Assembly: GCF_041438865.1 (NCBI RefSeq)
Contig: NZ_CP109450.1
Location: 4,237,001 to 4,301,000 of the forward strand
Length of the DNA: 64,000 nt
Reading direction: 5' to 3'
Source: Streptomyces sp. NBC_01471
Lineage (GTDB): Bacteria; Actinomycetota; Actinomycetes; Streptomycetales; Streptomycetaceae
Numbering within the stretch: the stretch's first letter is position 1; each line of letters starts with the position of its first letter. A model generated the notes under the pieces. The model ran no database searches. It saw only the letters and a program-made list of their open reading frames with translations, and had not been told where the DNA came from. Position numbers and translations under genes: made by a program. Shown here piece after piece: positions 25,458 to 33,817 of this stretch.

Positions 25458-26279
25458 ATGGAAATCGTGGTGGAGTTCGACCGGGCCCCCCGGGCGGAGC
25501 ACCTGTTGTGGCAGGAACTGTGTGCGGGGCTGCCCGCCGGTACCCCGGCGCCCGCCGGGAGCGGCTCGCACCCCGGGACGCTGGGGGTCGCGACCGCCCG
25601 CTCCGGCGACGGCGCACTGCTCGGGTGGGCACCGGTGTTCACCGGCCAGGACGCGGATGCGGCGACCGTCGAGTGGGTGCTGGTGGCCCTGGAGCGCGAG
25701 CGCATCGTCCACGGCAGTGTCGCCGAGCCGGACGGTACGGGGGACGAGGAAGCCGTCCTGGTCGCCCTCATCCGTGCGGCGGCCGACGTGGCCCGTGCGG
25801 CCGGACTCCGGGCGCTGGACTGGCTGGACCGGGGCGACACCGGCGCGGAGCTGGACGCCCGGGCGGCGGCCGAGCTGGAGGCCTCCATCCACCGGGAGCT
25901 GGGCCGCAAGTGGGGCGTCTCGGCGCTGGCCCGCTGGCAGCGCCCCGACGGCCTGCCCGCCGTACGGACCCGCCGGGCGCCCCGGGGCACGGGGTGGCAG
26001 GGACTGGAACTGCTGGCCGCCGACGGACGTACGGCGGCCCGGATCGCCGCTGTGGTCGCGGGCCCCGAGGTGTACGTCGAGAGGGTCGCCCACCACGGCG
26101 TGGAGGCACCCGAACTGGGCTCCCTGGTGGCGGACTTCGTCGAGCAGATCCGCGAGGACCACCCCTCGGTGGAGTCCTTCCGGGTGCGCGAGCTGGACGA
26201 CGAGGTGCTGGGTGTGGCGCTCAAGTCGGCCAAGCTGCGCATCAGTCACCGCTGGTGGGAGTACCGCCTGCCCCTCTGA
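25458..26279 (+). CDS. Hypothetical protein, possible GNAT-like fold
   Basis: A 273-residue protein from ATG 25458, with GGGGAC just upstream. It has an acidic, Ala-rich body with TLGVATARSGDGALLGWAPVF, a central helical region and a C-terminal block EVYVERVAHHGVEAPEL ending in HRWWEYRLPL. The fold may be acyltransferase-like, but no acetyl-CoA loop is clear. No operon partner: it starts about 200 nt after the helicase gene and converges on the acetyltransferase gene. Confidence 0.65.
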   Translation: MEIVVEFDRAPRAEHLLWQELCAGLPAGTPAPAGSGSHPGTLGVATARSGDGALLGWAPVFTGQDADAATVEWVLVALERERIVHGSVAEPDGTGDEEAVLVALIRAAADVARAAGLRALDWLDRGDTGAELDARAAAELEASIHRELGRKWGVSALARWQRPDGLPAVRTRRAPRGTGWQGLELLAADGRTAARIAAVVAGPEVYVERVAHHGVEAPELGSLVADFVEQIREDHPSVESFRVRELDDEVLGVALKSAKLRISHRWWEYRLPL

Positions 26280-26354
26280 ACCGCCTGCCCCTCTGACGGC
26301 CGGCCTCTCTGACACTCCTCCTCTCCGCGGCGCGGCTCCGCACCGCCGCCGGGT

Positions 26355-26927
26355 TCAGACCTCGTGGACCTGGCCGACGGTGCGGATCACGCGGGCCGGA
26401 TTGCCGACGGCGACGACGTTCGCGGGCAGGTCCCTGGTGACGACCGAGCCCGCCCCGACCACGGTGTTCTCGCCGATCGTCACGCCCGGGCAGACGATGA
26501 CGCCGCCACCGAGCCAGACGTTGTCGCCGACGGTGATCGGCTGCGCCGCCTCCCACTTGGCGCGGCGCTGCTCGGGATCGATCGGGTGGGTCGGGGTGAG
26601 GAGCTGGACGTTCGGGCCGATCTGGACGTCGGCGCCGATGACGATCGCGCCCACGTCGAGAAGGACGGCGCCGAAGTTGACGAAGGTACGCGGCCCGATG
26701 GTGATGTGGCTGCCGTAGTCCACCCGCAGCGGCGGCCGGACCTCCACGTCCTCGCCCAGGGAGCCGAGCAGTTCGGCGAGCGCGGCCCGGCGGCCCGCCG
26801 GGTCGGTGGGCGGACTGCTGTTGAACCGTTCACTCAGCACGGCCGCGCGCAGTGCGTCCGCGACCAGCTCGGGATCGTCGGCGAGGTAGAGCTCCCCGGC
26901 GAGCATGCGTTCCTTCTGACTGGTCAC
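26355..26927 (-). CDS. Maltose/galactoside O-acetyltransferase (left-handed beta-helix)
   Basis: A 190-residue trimeric hexapeptide-repeat acetyltransferase of the Maa/NodL/LacA group. The start region TSQKERMLAGELYLADDPEL and the repeats ITIGPRTFVNFGAVLLDVGAIVIGADVQIGPNVQLLTPTHPID, with catalytic His in THP, are diagnostic. GTG 26927 is chosen because GGAGGAAG precedes it and the family N-terminus begins there. It transfers acetyl from acetyl-CoA to sugar hydroxyls. It lies 105 nt after the cysteine hydrolase gene on the same strand. Confidence 0.88.
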   Translation of the reverse strand: MTSQKERMLAGELYLADDPELVADALRAAVLSERFNSSPPTDPAGRRAALAELLGSLGEDVEVRPPLRVDYGSHITIGPRTFVNFGAVLLDVGAIVIGADVQIGPNVQLLTPTHPIDPEQRRAKWEAAQPITVGDNVWLGGGVIVCPGVTIGENTVVGAGSVVTRDLPANVVAVGNPARVIRTVGQVHEV

Positions 26928-27032
26928 GACGGGCTTCCTCCGGTACTCGTCCCACTCGGCCGCACGGTGCGCCCCCGCCACGATGCACCATCTCCACGGC
27001 AGGACCGGCAGGACCGGCAGGACCGGCAGGGC

Positions 27033-27629
27033 TCAGAGGTTCTTCGACGTGACGACGACGCCGTAGAGGTCGCTGATCGTCGCGAGCGCGCTGTGGTGGA
27101 TCTGGTCGGCGCTCAGATCGGTGCCCCCCTCGGTGCCCGCGGAGCGCAGCGGGCGGGTCGCGCAGGCGTCGGCGACCACGGTGGGCCTGTTCCCGCGCAG
27201 GAAGGCGCCCTCCGCGGTGAACGTCACGCACATGTGTGTCATGAACCCGGCGATGATGACGTCCTTGTGGCCCGCGGCGTCGACGTGCTCGCCCAGATCG
27301 GTGCCGACGAAGGCGTTCGGGGCCGTCTTGACGACGACGGGCTCGCCCTCGATCGCCGCCACGGACGGGTGGATCCGGCCGATCTCCGCTCGGATGTCGT
27401 ACGGGGTGCCCTCGCCGCCGTCGTTGATGACGTGGATGACCTTGGCCCCGGCCTCCCTGGCCCGTCCCAGCAGTGCGGAGGCGGAGTCGAGCGCGGCCTG
27501 CCAGCCGTCCAGCTCCATCACGCCACCGACGTAGGTGTTCTGGTAGTCGACGAGGATCAGGGTCGCGCCGGCGAGCGACGCGGGGGTCTCGTCGAAGCCG
27601 TTGAGCTCGCGCAGGGTCGTCGTAGCCAT
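27033..27629 (-). CDS. Isochorismatase-like cysteine hydrolase
   Basis: A 198-residue alpha/beta hydrolase of the isochorismatase/nicotinamidase family. The triad is visible: Asp in LVDYQNTYVGG, Lys in VVVKTAPNAF and nucleophilic Cys in THMCVTFTAEGAF. The cis-peptide-containing loop GFMTH precedes the Cys. Substrate unknown. It is divergent from a GlxA-type AraC regulator gene 190 bp away, which may control it, an arrangement common in Streptomyces. Confidence 0.88.
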   Translation of the reverse strand: MATTTLRELNGFDETPASLAGATLILVDYQNTYVGGVMELDGWQAALDSASALLGRAREAGAKVIHVINDGGEGTPYDIRAEIGRIHPSVAAIEGEPVVVKTAPNAFVGTDLGEHVDAAGHKDVIIAGFMTHMCVTFTAEGAFLRGNRPTVVADACATRPLRSAGTEGGTDLSADQIHHSALATISDLYGVVVTSKNL

Positions 27630-27819
27630 GGAAGTGCCGCCTCAGGTGTCGTCATGTCGGATCGGATGTCGCACGCTCGGTGAGCTGCCTCCAGAAAGCT
27701 ATGGCCGCCGGAGCGTGTCGGCAATGTCGTCTAACATGCAGATCCAGACATCGCGTCCGCCATTGCCATTGCCGTCGCCGTCACGGGCTGGGCCGGCTGA
27801 CCGGGGGGGGGGGAGACCC

Positions 27820-28812
27820 ATGAGTACCGTCGAACGGCTCGTCGTCATCGTGCTCTTCGAGGGCGTCGACCTGCTCGACATCACCGGGCCACCGGAGGTG
27901 TTCTCCCTCGTGCGGCGGGAGACGGACGGTGCGACGGGGTACGAGGTCGTCCTCGCGGCCGAGACCATGGACCCCGTCACCACCTCGGCCGGTGTGCGCG
28001 TCCTCCCCGACCGCACCTTCCACGAGGTGTCCACGAGGAGCATCGACACTCTTCTGGTGCCCGGCGCGGTCGAAGTCGACAGCCACCGCCGTGTCCACGC
28101 ACTCGCCGACCCCGTGGTGGTCGGCTGGGTGCGGACGCTCGCGGCCAGGACGCGGCGGGTCACGTCCGTGTGTGTCGGGGCGCATCTCCTCGCCGCGGCC
28201 GGTCTGCTGGACGGCAGGCGTGCCACCACCCACTGGTCGACCGCGCAGCAACTGGCCGCCGATCACCCCGGGGTCGAGGTCGACGCCGACCCGATCTTCA
28301 TCCGCGAAGGCGACGTGTGGACCGGCGCGGGCATCAGCGCCTGCCTGGACCTGGCGCTCGCCCTGGTCGCCGACGACTTCGGCGAGGCCGTCGCGCTCCG
28401 CGTCGCCCGCCAGCTCGTGATGTATCTCAAACGGCCGGGCGGGCAGAGCCAGTTCAGCGTTCCCCTCGAACCCGTCTCCACGACACGGCGCGTGGAAGAC
28501 CTCCGTCACCACATCATGCGCAACATCGGCGAACAGCTCACCGTCGCGGACCTCGCCGCGTACGCCCATGTCGGCGAGCGCCAGCTCACCCGGATCTTCA
28601 AGGCCGAACTCGGCATGACCCCGAGCGCCTACGTCGAGTCGGCCCGCGTCGAGGTGGCGCGCAACCAGCTCGAATCCACCGATGCGACCCTCGAACGCAT
28701 CGTGTCCCTGTGCGGCTTCGGCACGACCGACACCTTGGTACGGGCGTTCCGCCGGAGGCTCGACACGACACCGACGGAGTACCGGCTCCGGTTCCGCGCG
28801 ATGGCGCGCTGA
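27820..28812 (+). CDS. GlxA-family AraC transcriptional regulator
   Basis: A 330-residue regulator with an N-terminal DJ-1/PfpI-like domain (VVIVLFEGVDLLDITGPPEVFSL, VTSVCVGAHLLAAAGLLDGRRATTHW) and a C-terminal double AraC helix-turn-helix (LTVADLAAYAHVGERQLTRIFKAELGMTPSAYVES, then LCGFGTTDTLVRAFRRR). The DJ-1 domain is usually a ligand sensor rather than an amidase in this group. ATG 27820 follows a long G-run with GGGGAG. It probably controls the divergent cysteine hydrolase. Confidence 0.9.
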   Translation: MSTVERLVVIVLFEGVDLLDITGPPEVFSLVRRETDGATGYEVVLAAETMDPVTTSAGVRVLPDRTFHEVSTRSIDTLLVPGAVEVDSHRRVHALADPVVVGWVRTLAARTRRVTSVCVGAHLLAAAGLLDGRRATTHWSTAQQLAADHPGVEVDADPIFIREGDVWTGAGISACLDLALALVADDFGEAVALRVARQLVMYLKRPGGQSQFSVPLEPVSTTRRVEDLRHHIMRNIGEQLTVADLAAYAHVGERQLTRIFKAELGMTPSAYVESARVEVARNQLESTDATLERIVSLCGFGTTDTLVRAFRRRLDTTPTEYRLRFRAMAR

Positions 28813-28914
28813 CTGCGGGATGCGCCGTCCAGAAAACACGTTCAGGCAGGTCAGAGCCGCTTTTTAAGAGCTTCTCGGGCGGTGCGGACGGCGTTGAGCG
28901 GTAATCTGGAACCC

Positions 28915-29364
28915 ATGAAACCGCGTGATCTTGAGAACCTCGCGCACCTGCGCCGGGCCCGGGATCTGATCGACCGGGAGTACGCGCGTCCACTCGACGT
29001 ACCGACGATGGCCCGGCACGCACTCATGTCGCCGGGACACTTCTCGCGGCAGTTCCGGGCGGCCTACGGCGAGACGCCGTACAGCTACCTCATGACCCGT
29101 CGCATCGAGCGGGCGATGGCGCTGCTGCGCGGCGGTACGAGCGTGACCGACGCGTGCATGGAGGTCGGCTGTACGTCGCTGGGCTCGTTCAGCTCGCGGT
29201 TCAGCGAACTCGTGGGGGAGCCGCCGACCGCGTACCGCGCCCGCGGACACGGCGCCGTCACGGCGATGCCGGCGTGCGTGGCGAAGGTGCGCACCCGGCC
29301 GACCAGGGGCGCAGCGGCTGGAGCCAAGGACACAGCGAAGGACACAGCGGCCGGAACCACCTAG
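28915..29364 (+). CDS. AraC-family helix-turn-helix protein (short)
   Basis: A 149-residue protein that is essentially the AraC DNA-binding domain (MARHALMSPGHFSRQFRAAYGETPYSYLMTRR, VTDACMEVGCTSLGSFSSRFSELVGEPPTAYR) plus a Lys/Ala/Thr-rich tail. It lacks a sensor domain. Short AraC proteins of this type commonly pair with a VOC-family gene; the nearest VOC gene here is at 31753, not adjacent. The 3' end lies against a transposase fragment, so a former partner may have been lost. Confidence 0.82.
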   Translation: MKPRDLENLAHLRRARDLIDREYARPLDVPTMARHALMSPGHFSRQFRAAYGETPYSYLMTRRIERAMALLRGGTSVTDACMEVGCTSLGSFSSRFSELVGEPPTAYRARGHGAVTAMPACVAKVRTRPTRGAAAGAKDTAKDTAAGTT

Positions 29365-29517
29365 GCGGTTTCGTTCTGGTGCGGGGTCGTCCACGGCGGC
29401 GGGAACGCGCAGGCGGGCCATCACGTCCGTGAGGACGGGTGCATCGCCGGCCTCCCCCGCGGTGAGGACGAATGCCAGTGGTCGGCACCGGCCGTCGGCC
29501 GCGAGGCGGCTCTTTCC
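29362..29517 (-). pseudogene. Fragment of an IS5-type transposase
   Basis: About 50 residues of the central DDE region, including RLAADGRCRPLAFVLTAGEA and GDAPVLTDVMARLRVP, with a one-base frameshift into RRRGRPRTRTKPPR. This middle segment is the part missing from the larger remnant at 19063-19855, but it comes from a separate insertion event. No ends remain. It separates the AraC gene from the second GlxA gene. Confidence 0.75.
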
Positions 29518-29540
29518 CGGGTCACCCGCGCCGAACGGCG

Positions 29541-30572
29541 TCATGTGCCTGCGGACCGGACCCGCTGGCCCTCGGAGAGGGGCGGTGCGAAGGCAGTGGC
29601 GGCCGAGCGGAATGCCCTCCGGTAGGCGGACGGGGTGATGTCCAGGGCAGTGCGCATATGCTGCCGCAGGTTGGTGCCGCTGCCCAGGCCGGCCCTGGCG
29701 GCGATGTCGTCAACAGGCAGTTCGGTCGACTCCAGCAGATGGCGTACGTGTGCCAAGCGGGCCGAGGCGAGCCATTCGGCCGGGGAGAGTCCGGTCTCCT
29801 GCCGGAAGCGCCTGGTGAAGGTCCGTACGCTCATGTGGCAGTGGGCCGCGAGGTCTCTGAGGGACAGCCGCCGATCCAGGTGTTCCGTCATCAGCGTCCG
29901 CGCCCCGGTCGTCGAGGTGCCCGCGTCCTCCCGGACCGGGTGCTCGATGTACTGTGCCTGCCCTCCGTCTCTCATGGGCGCGACGACGTTGTACCGCGCC
30001 ACCCGGTTCGCCACGGAACTGCCGTGGTCCTCCCGGACCAGGTGCAGGCACAGGTCGATGGCGGCCGCGCCGCCGGCCGACGTCAGGATCCCGCGATCGG
30101 CGATGTAGAGCGGGTCGGTGTCGAGGTCGACTGCGGGAAAGAGCCGCCTGAACTGCTGCGCGTAGCGCCAGTGGGTCGCGGCCCGGCGGTTTTCCAGCAG
30201 GCCGGCGGCCGCGAGTACGAACGAGCCGGTGCACAGGGACACCACCCGGGCGCGGCGCCGGACCGCACGGCGCAGCGCTTCGGCGACGGAGGCGTCCACC
30301 GCGCCGGCGTCCAGTACCTCCGGGCAGCGGGTGCCGGCGACGATCACCGTGTCGGCGTGCTCCAGCAGGGACAGGTCGCCCTGCGGCGTGACGCCGTACC
30401 CGTTCACCGTCGGTACTGGGGAGCCGTCCGGGGTGAGGGTGCGTACCTCGTAGGCCGCGGTGCCCGCGCGGGTTTCGACCGCGGCAAGCATCTGGGCCGG
30501 GATGCTCAGGTCGAAGGCCACCACCGGTGCGAGGGCCAGGACGGCCACATGATGCGGTGTTGCAACAGTCAT
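29541..30572 (-). CDS. GlxA-family AraC transcriptional regulator
   Basis: About 343 residues from ATG 30572 (MTVATPHHVAVLALAPVVAFDL). The DJ-1/PfpI-like domain has VVSLCTGSFVLAAAGLLENRRAATHW, and the C-terminal AraC domain has LSLRDLAAHCHMSVRTFTRRFRQETGLSPAEWL. It is divergent from an HSL-type esterase gene with about 130 bp between, so it likely regulates that esterase. A transposase fragment abuts its 3' end. It shares domain layout with the regulator at 27820, but the two sequences differ substantially. Confidence 0.89.
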   Translation of the reverse strand: MTVATPHHVAVLALAPVVAFDLSIPAQMLAAVETRAGTAAYEVRTLTPDGSPVPTVNGYGVTPQGDLSLLEHADTVIVAGTRCPEVLDAGAVDASVAEALRRAVRRRARVVSLCTGSFVLAAAGLLENRRAATHWRYAQQFRRLFPAVDLDTDPLYIADRGILTSAGGAAAIDLCLHLVREDHGSSVANRVARYNVVAPMRDGGQAQYIEHPVREDAGTSTTGARTLMTEHLDRRLSLRDLAAHCHMSVRTFTRRFRQETGLSPAEWLASARLAHVRHLLESTELPVDDIAARAGLGSGTNLRQHMRTALDITPSAYRRAFRSAATAFAPPLSEGQRVRSAGT

Positions 30573-30703
30573 GGCCCAATAGTTGCACATAGTGACTCGC
30601 GGGCCACTTCTGTGCCGCTCGTGATCGGCAGAGACTGAGGTCAGTTCCGCACAACAGACCGGGCAGCACCCGGTCGAATCACCCGGAAGGTGACCATCCA
30701 GTC

Positions 30704-31642
30704 ATGACTGTCCCCGCTGTAGATCCCGAGATCCAGACCCTGCTCGACACCGCCGACACCGGCGTCTTCCCCGTCCATGGCCTGGACGCCGTCCTCGCCG
30801 ACCCCCAGCGCTACGCACTGCTGCGCGCACGCCCCGACGCCCCCGTCGACGACCAGGTCAAGGTGCGAGACCTGTACATCCCCGGCCCCGCAGGACAACT
30901 GCGACTGCGCGTCTACCGCCCCGACACCACCGAAGACCTGCCGATGATCCTCTACATACACGGCGGCGCCTTCACCTACGGATCCCCCGAGGCCGAAGAG
31001 GGACGCTCCCTGCGCTACGCCCGCGACGCCCACGCCGTCGTCGTCTCCGTCGACTACCGCCTCGCCCCCGAACACCCCTACCCGGCCGCAGCCGACGACG
31101 CCTACGCCGCCCTGACCTGGATCGCCGACAACCCGGCCGAACTCGGCGGAGACCGCACACGCATCGCGGTGGCCGGCGGCAGCGCCGGCGGGAACATCGC
31201 AGCCTCCACCGTGCTCCGCGCCCGCGACCAGGCGGGCCCGCACCTGCTCTTCCAGTCCCTGACCTACCCCAGCGTGGACGGCAGTCTCACCAGCGCCTCG
31301 GCACGGGAGTTCACCGATACCCCGGTCTTCAACCGGGCGGCGCTGGAACTGGCCGTGCAGTACTACGCGAAGGACGGCCACGCCGACCCGTACGCCTTCC
31401 CGATCCGCGCCACCGATCTCAGCGGCCTGCCGCCCACCTACATCGCCGTGGCCGAGATCGACCCGCTGCGCGACGAGGGCCGCGACTACGCCGCACGCCT
31501 GTCCGCCGCCGGCGTCACCACCGAACTCGTCCAGGTCCCCGGCGCCGTCCACGGCTTCGACCTCCTCTTCCCCCAGGCCCGCATCAGCGAACACAGCCTC
31601 ACCGACCAGGTGCGCACCCTGCGCCAGGCCCTCCACCCCTGA
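30704..31642 (+). CDS. Alpha/beta-hydrolase, hormone-sensitive-lipase family
   Basis: A 312-residue esterase. The oxyanion motif HGGAF, nucleophile in GGSAGGN, an acid in EIDPLRDEG and His in GAVHGFDLLF are all present, as is the YRLAPEHPYPAA block of the family. The preferred substrates are short acyl esters. No export signal. It starts 132 bp from the divergent GlxA-type regulator and ends before a strong hairpin at 31698. Confidence 0.9.
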   Translation: MTVPAVDPEIQTLLDTADTGVFPVHGLDAVLADPQRYALLRARPDAPVDDQVKVRDLYIPGPAGQLRLRVYRPDTTEDLPMILYIHGGAFTYGSPEAEEGRSLRYARDAHAVVVSVDYRLAPEHPYPAAADDAYAALTWIADNPAELGGDRTRIAVAGGSAGGNIAASTVLRARDQAGPHLLFQSLTYPSVDGSLTSASAREFTDTPVFNRAALELAVQYYAKDGHADPYAFPIRATDLSGLPPTYIAVAEIDPLRDEGRDYAARLSAAGVTTELVQVPGAVHGFDLLFPQARISEHSLTDQVRTLRQALHP

Positions 31643-31697
31643 GAGGACCTCGACCGTCTGCCTGGGCGGACTCCACGTCGCAGGCACGGCCTGGCTG

Positions 31698-31739
31698 GGC
31701 CCTGTCCGGCCGATCCACGAAGATCGGCCGGACAGGGCC
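31698..31739. terminator. Strong 17-18-bp hairpin
   Basis: The segments 31698-31715 and 31722-31739 are perfectly complementary with a 6-nt loop (CACGAA). It follows the esterase stop by 56 nt and ends 14 nt before the ATG of the VOC gene. It lacks a T-run. It may terminate the esterase transcript, but its closeness to the next start also allows an operator or leader role. Confidence 0.6.
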
Positions 31740-31752
31740 TAGCGTTGGCCCC

Positions 31753-32163
31753 ATGACCATCGCGCTCCAGTACTGCCACATCACCGTCAACGACCCGGAC
31801 GAGGCACTCACCTTCTACCGCGACGCGCTCGGCCTTGAGGTGCGCAACGACGTGGCGTCGGGGGGATTCCGCTGGGTCACCCTCGGCAGCGCGTCCCAGC
31901 CGGGCCTGGAGATCGTGATCTCGGAACCGCACGCGGGCCGGTCCCAGGCCGACGGCGACGCTCTTCAGGAACTCCTCACGAAGGGCGTCCTGCCGAACAT
32001 CGTCTTCCGCTCCGACGATCTCGACGCGACCTTCGAGAAGATGCTCGCGTCCGGCGCCGAGGTGCTCCAGGAGCCCATCGACCAGCCCTGGGGCCCACGC
32101 GACTGCGCGTTCCGTGACCCCTCCGGCAACATGGTGCGGATCGCCCAGGCGCCGAAGGAGTAG
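31753..32163 (+). CDS. VOC-family (glyoxalase/bleomycin-resistance fold) protein
   Basis: A 136-residue VOC protein: MTIALQYCHITVNDPDEALTFYRDALGLEVRND at the N-terminus and WGPRDCAFRDPSGNMVRIAQ at the C-terminus, with the metal-ligand positions His9 and a Glu in GLEIVI. Such proteins are dioxygenases, lyases or drug-binding proteins; the substrate is not readable. No ribosome-binding site is apparent before the ATG, so it may be translated leaderless or from within the hairpin region. Confidence 0.86.
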   Translation: MTIALQYCHITVNDPDEALTFYRDALGLEVRNDVASGGFRWVTLGSASQPGLEIVISEPHAGRSQADGDALQELLTKGVLPNIVFRSDDLDATFEKMLASGAEVLQEPIDQPWGPRDCAFRDPSGNMVRIAQAPKE

Positions 32164-32306
32164 CCGCGCGGGACGCCACACCGGGACGTCAGGCGCGGCG
32201 CTGCCCGCGGGCCGGTCCATGCCGCTGCCGTCGCCGGCCGTCCGGGCGCCCTCGATGTGCGCACCCCTTGACCTCAAGTGCAGTTGATGTACGAGGGTCG
32301 ACGACC

Positions 32307-32933
32307 ATGACACGTTTCCTCGATCTCGTTCATCCTGCAGCCCATACCGCTCTGATCAGTGAATGGCTCACTGGTACCTCCGAGCGTTCGCGCACCGCCG
32401 CCGATGCTGTGATCGGCGAATGGGCGGCAGCCGAGACGCCCACAGGGCGCTTGGCGCAACACGTCTTCCTCTCCACGGACGGCGCGGGCCTGCTCTTCTA
32501 CGCTCAGTGGACCAGCGATGAAGACCACCTGGCGTGGGCCCGCGCCCATCGCGGCGACATGGTCAGCCGCGTCGACACGCTCGTACCGGGGATCGAGCGC
32601 CCCGGACTCAACCGGACCCGCCGCCACCGCAGCGTCGTTCATGACGCGGTGCACCCCACTGGCATCTTCGTGGTCAGCACCATGGCAGCCACCGACGTAC
32701 AGAGCGTGGTGCGGCCGGCCCCGGGGCTGCTCGGGGCACACGTCCACCTGACCTCCGGTGAGGAGCGCGCGATCGTGATCGCCGAGTGGGCCGATGCCGC
32801 ATCCCATGACGAGGCCGCCCTTGGAGCAGCGCCCTTCAAGCGCTACACGCTCCACCACTCGTTCCTTGAGGACGGTGAGGTCGGCGGAGAACGCTCGCTT
32901 GAACGCGGCGAGCGCCGCCGGACCGGCCGTTGA
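32307..32933 (+). CDS. Two-domain antibiotic-biosynthesis-monooxygenase-like protein
   Basis: About 208 residues from ATG 32307. Two tandem dimeric alpha/beta-barrel (ABM) repeats are suggested by FLSTDGAGLLFYAQWTSDEDHLAWAR in the first half and HVHLTSGEERAIVIAEWADAASHDEAA in the second. Such folds occur in quinone-forming monooxygenases and heme-degrading enzymes. A start is assigned at MTRFLDLVHP, since the upstream extension is not conserved-looking. It converges on a VOC gene. Function unknown. Confidence 0.68.
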   Translation: MTRFLDLVHPAAHTALISEWLTGTSERSRTAADAVIGEWAAAETPTGRLAQHVFLSTDGAGLLFYAQWTSDEDHLAWARAHRGDMVSRVDTLVPGIERPGLNRTRRHRSVVHDAVHPTGIFVVSTMAATDVQSVVRPAPGLLGAHVHLTSGEERAIVIAEWADAASHDEAALGAAPFKRYTLHHSFLEDGEVGGERSLERGERRRTGR

Positions 32934-32983
32934 CCCCCAAGCGCGAGAGCACTCGCGGCCGGGCCCCGCACGCGGCCGGCCGC

Positions 32984-33376
32984 CTACTCCGGCTGCGTCG
33001 CGATCTGGATCAGATTGCCGCAGGTGTCGTCGAAGACGGCGGTGGTGACGGGGCCCATCTCCAGGGGTTCCTGGGTGAAGACGACGCCGAGGCCGCGCAG
33101 CCGCTCGTACTCCGCCTGTACGTCGTCGACGGCGAACTGGTGGATCGGGACGCCGTCCGTGACGAGCGCGTCGCGGTAGGGCTTGACGGCCGGGTGGCCG
33201 GCGGGCTCCAGGAGGAGTTCGGTGCCGCCGGGCTCGGCGGCCGAGACGACGGTCAGCCACCGGTCCTCCCCGCCCACCGGGACGTCGTGCTTCTTCACGA
33301 AGCCGAGGATCTCGGTGTAGAAGCGCAGGGCCTTGGCCTGGTCGTCGACGAAGACGCTGGTCAGATGGATCTTCAT
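32984..33376 (-). CDS. VOC-family protein, ArsR-linked
   Basis: A 130-residue VOC protein starting MKIHLTSVFVDDQAKALRFYTEILGFVKKHDVP and ending MGPVTTAVFDDTCGNLIQIATQPE. A longer in-frame extension overlaps the upstream ArsR gene and was rejected. Start and ArsR stop overlap by 4 nt (ATGA), so the two are translationally coupled. Predicted metal-dependent lyase/dioxygenase or binding protein whose level is set by the ArsR repressor. Confidence 0.9.
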   Translation of the reverse strand: MKIHLTSVFVDDQAKALRFYTEILGFVKKHDVPVGGEDRWLTVVSAAEPGGTELLLEPAGHPAVKPYRDALVTDGVPIHQFAVDDVQAEYERLRGLGVVFTQEPLEMGPVTTAVFDDTCGNLIQIATQPE

Positions 33377-33681
33377 GGGGTGCTCTCTTCCGGTCCGGAC
33401 GTGTCGGGCAGGGGCCATCGCTCGGCGATCTGCCGCAGCGGGGCTGTACTGAGGTCGTGGAACTTGTAGCGGCCCTCCCGCCTGGTCTCGACGAGTCCGG
33501 CGGCCTCCAGTACGGCGAGGTGCTGGGAGATCCCCTGGCGCGAGATCCCGAGTCCATGCTTCATGCTCAGCCGCGAGCAGATCTCGAACAGTGTCTGCCC
33601 GGACTTCTCCGCGAGCTCGTCGAGGATGATGCGGCGGGTGGAGTCGGCCAGGGCTTTGAAAAGGTCGTCGGCCACCTCCAC
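33373..33681 (-). CDS. ArsR-family transcriptional repressor
   Basis: A 102-residue winged-helix regulator (LFKALADSTRRIILDELAEKSGQTLFEICSRLSMKHGLGISRQGISQHLAVLEAAGLVETRREGRYKFHDL). This is the SdpR/YdfF-like subgroup without metal-binding motifs. It is the first gene of an operon with the VOC protein. A 26-bp palindrome starts 3 nt upstream of its ATG, so it very likely represses itself. Confidence 0.92.
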   Translation of the reverse strand: MEVADDLFKALADSTRRIILDELAEKSGQTLFEICSRLSMKHGLGISRQGISQHLAVLEAAGLVETRREGRYKFHDLSTAPLRQIAERWPLPDTSGPEESTP

Positions 33682-33683
33682 AG

Positions 33684-33709
33684 GATAGGCAAGTCATTAC
33701 TTGCCTATC
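33684..33709. promoter_or_regulatory. Palindromic operator for the ArsR/VOC operon
   Basis: GATAGGCAAGT (33684-33694) and ACTTGCCTATC (33699-33709) are perfect 11-bp arms around CATT. They lie directly upstream of the ArsR start codon, where a repressor dimer would overlap the promoter or ribosome-binding site. Confidence 0.78.
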
Positions 33710-33763
33710 AAGCCAAGGGCGAGGGCGCGCCGGCCCGAACCGGCCGCGCCAGTGTCATGGCAC

Positions 33764-33791
33764 ACTTTTGCAAGCGCCTGCTTGCAAAAGT
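33764..33791. promoter_or_regulatory. Palindromic operator upstream of the XRE gene
   Basis: ACTTTTGCAAG (33764-33774) and CTTGCAAAAGT (33781-33791) are perfect 11-bp arms with a 6-nt centre, ending 26 nt before the XRE start. They contain two TTGCAA half-sites 8 nt apart. The 5-nt spacing of Nur boxes does not fit, so the neighbouring XRE protein is the more likely binder. Confidence 0.7.
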
Positions 33792-33817
33792 TAGCGACAT
33801 GGGTGCAGAGTCGTCCT

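Noticed and set aside
33764..33791. Nur box upstream of the XRE gene
   Set aside because: Two TTGCAA half-sites are present, but the 8-nt spacing does not match the 5-nt Nur box, and the arms extend as a perfect palindrome suited to the neighbouring regulator.
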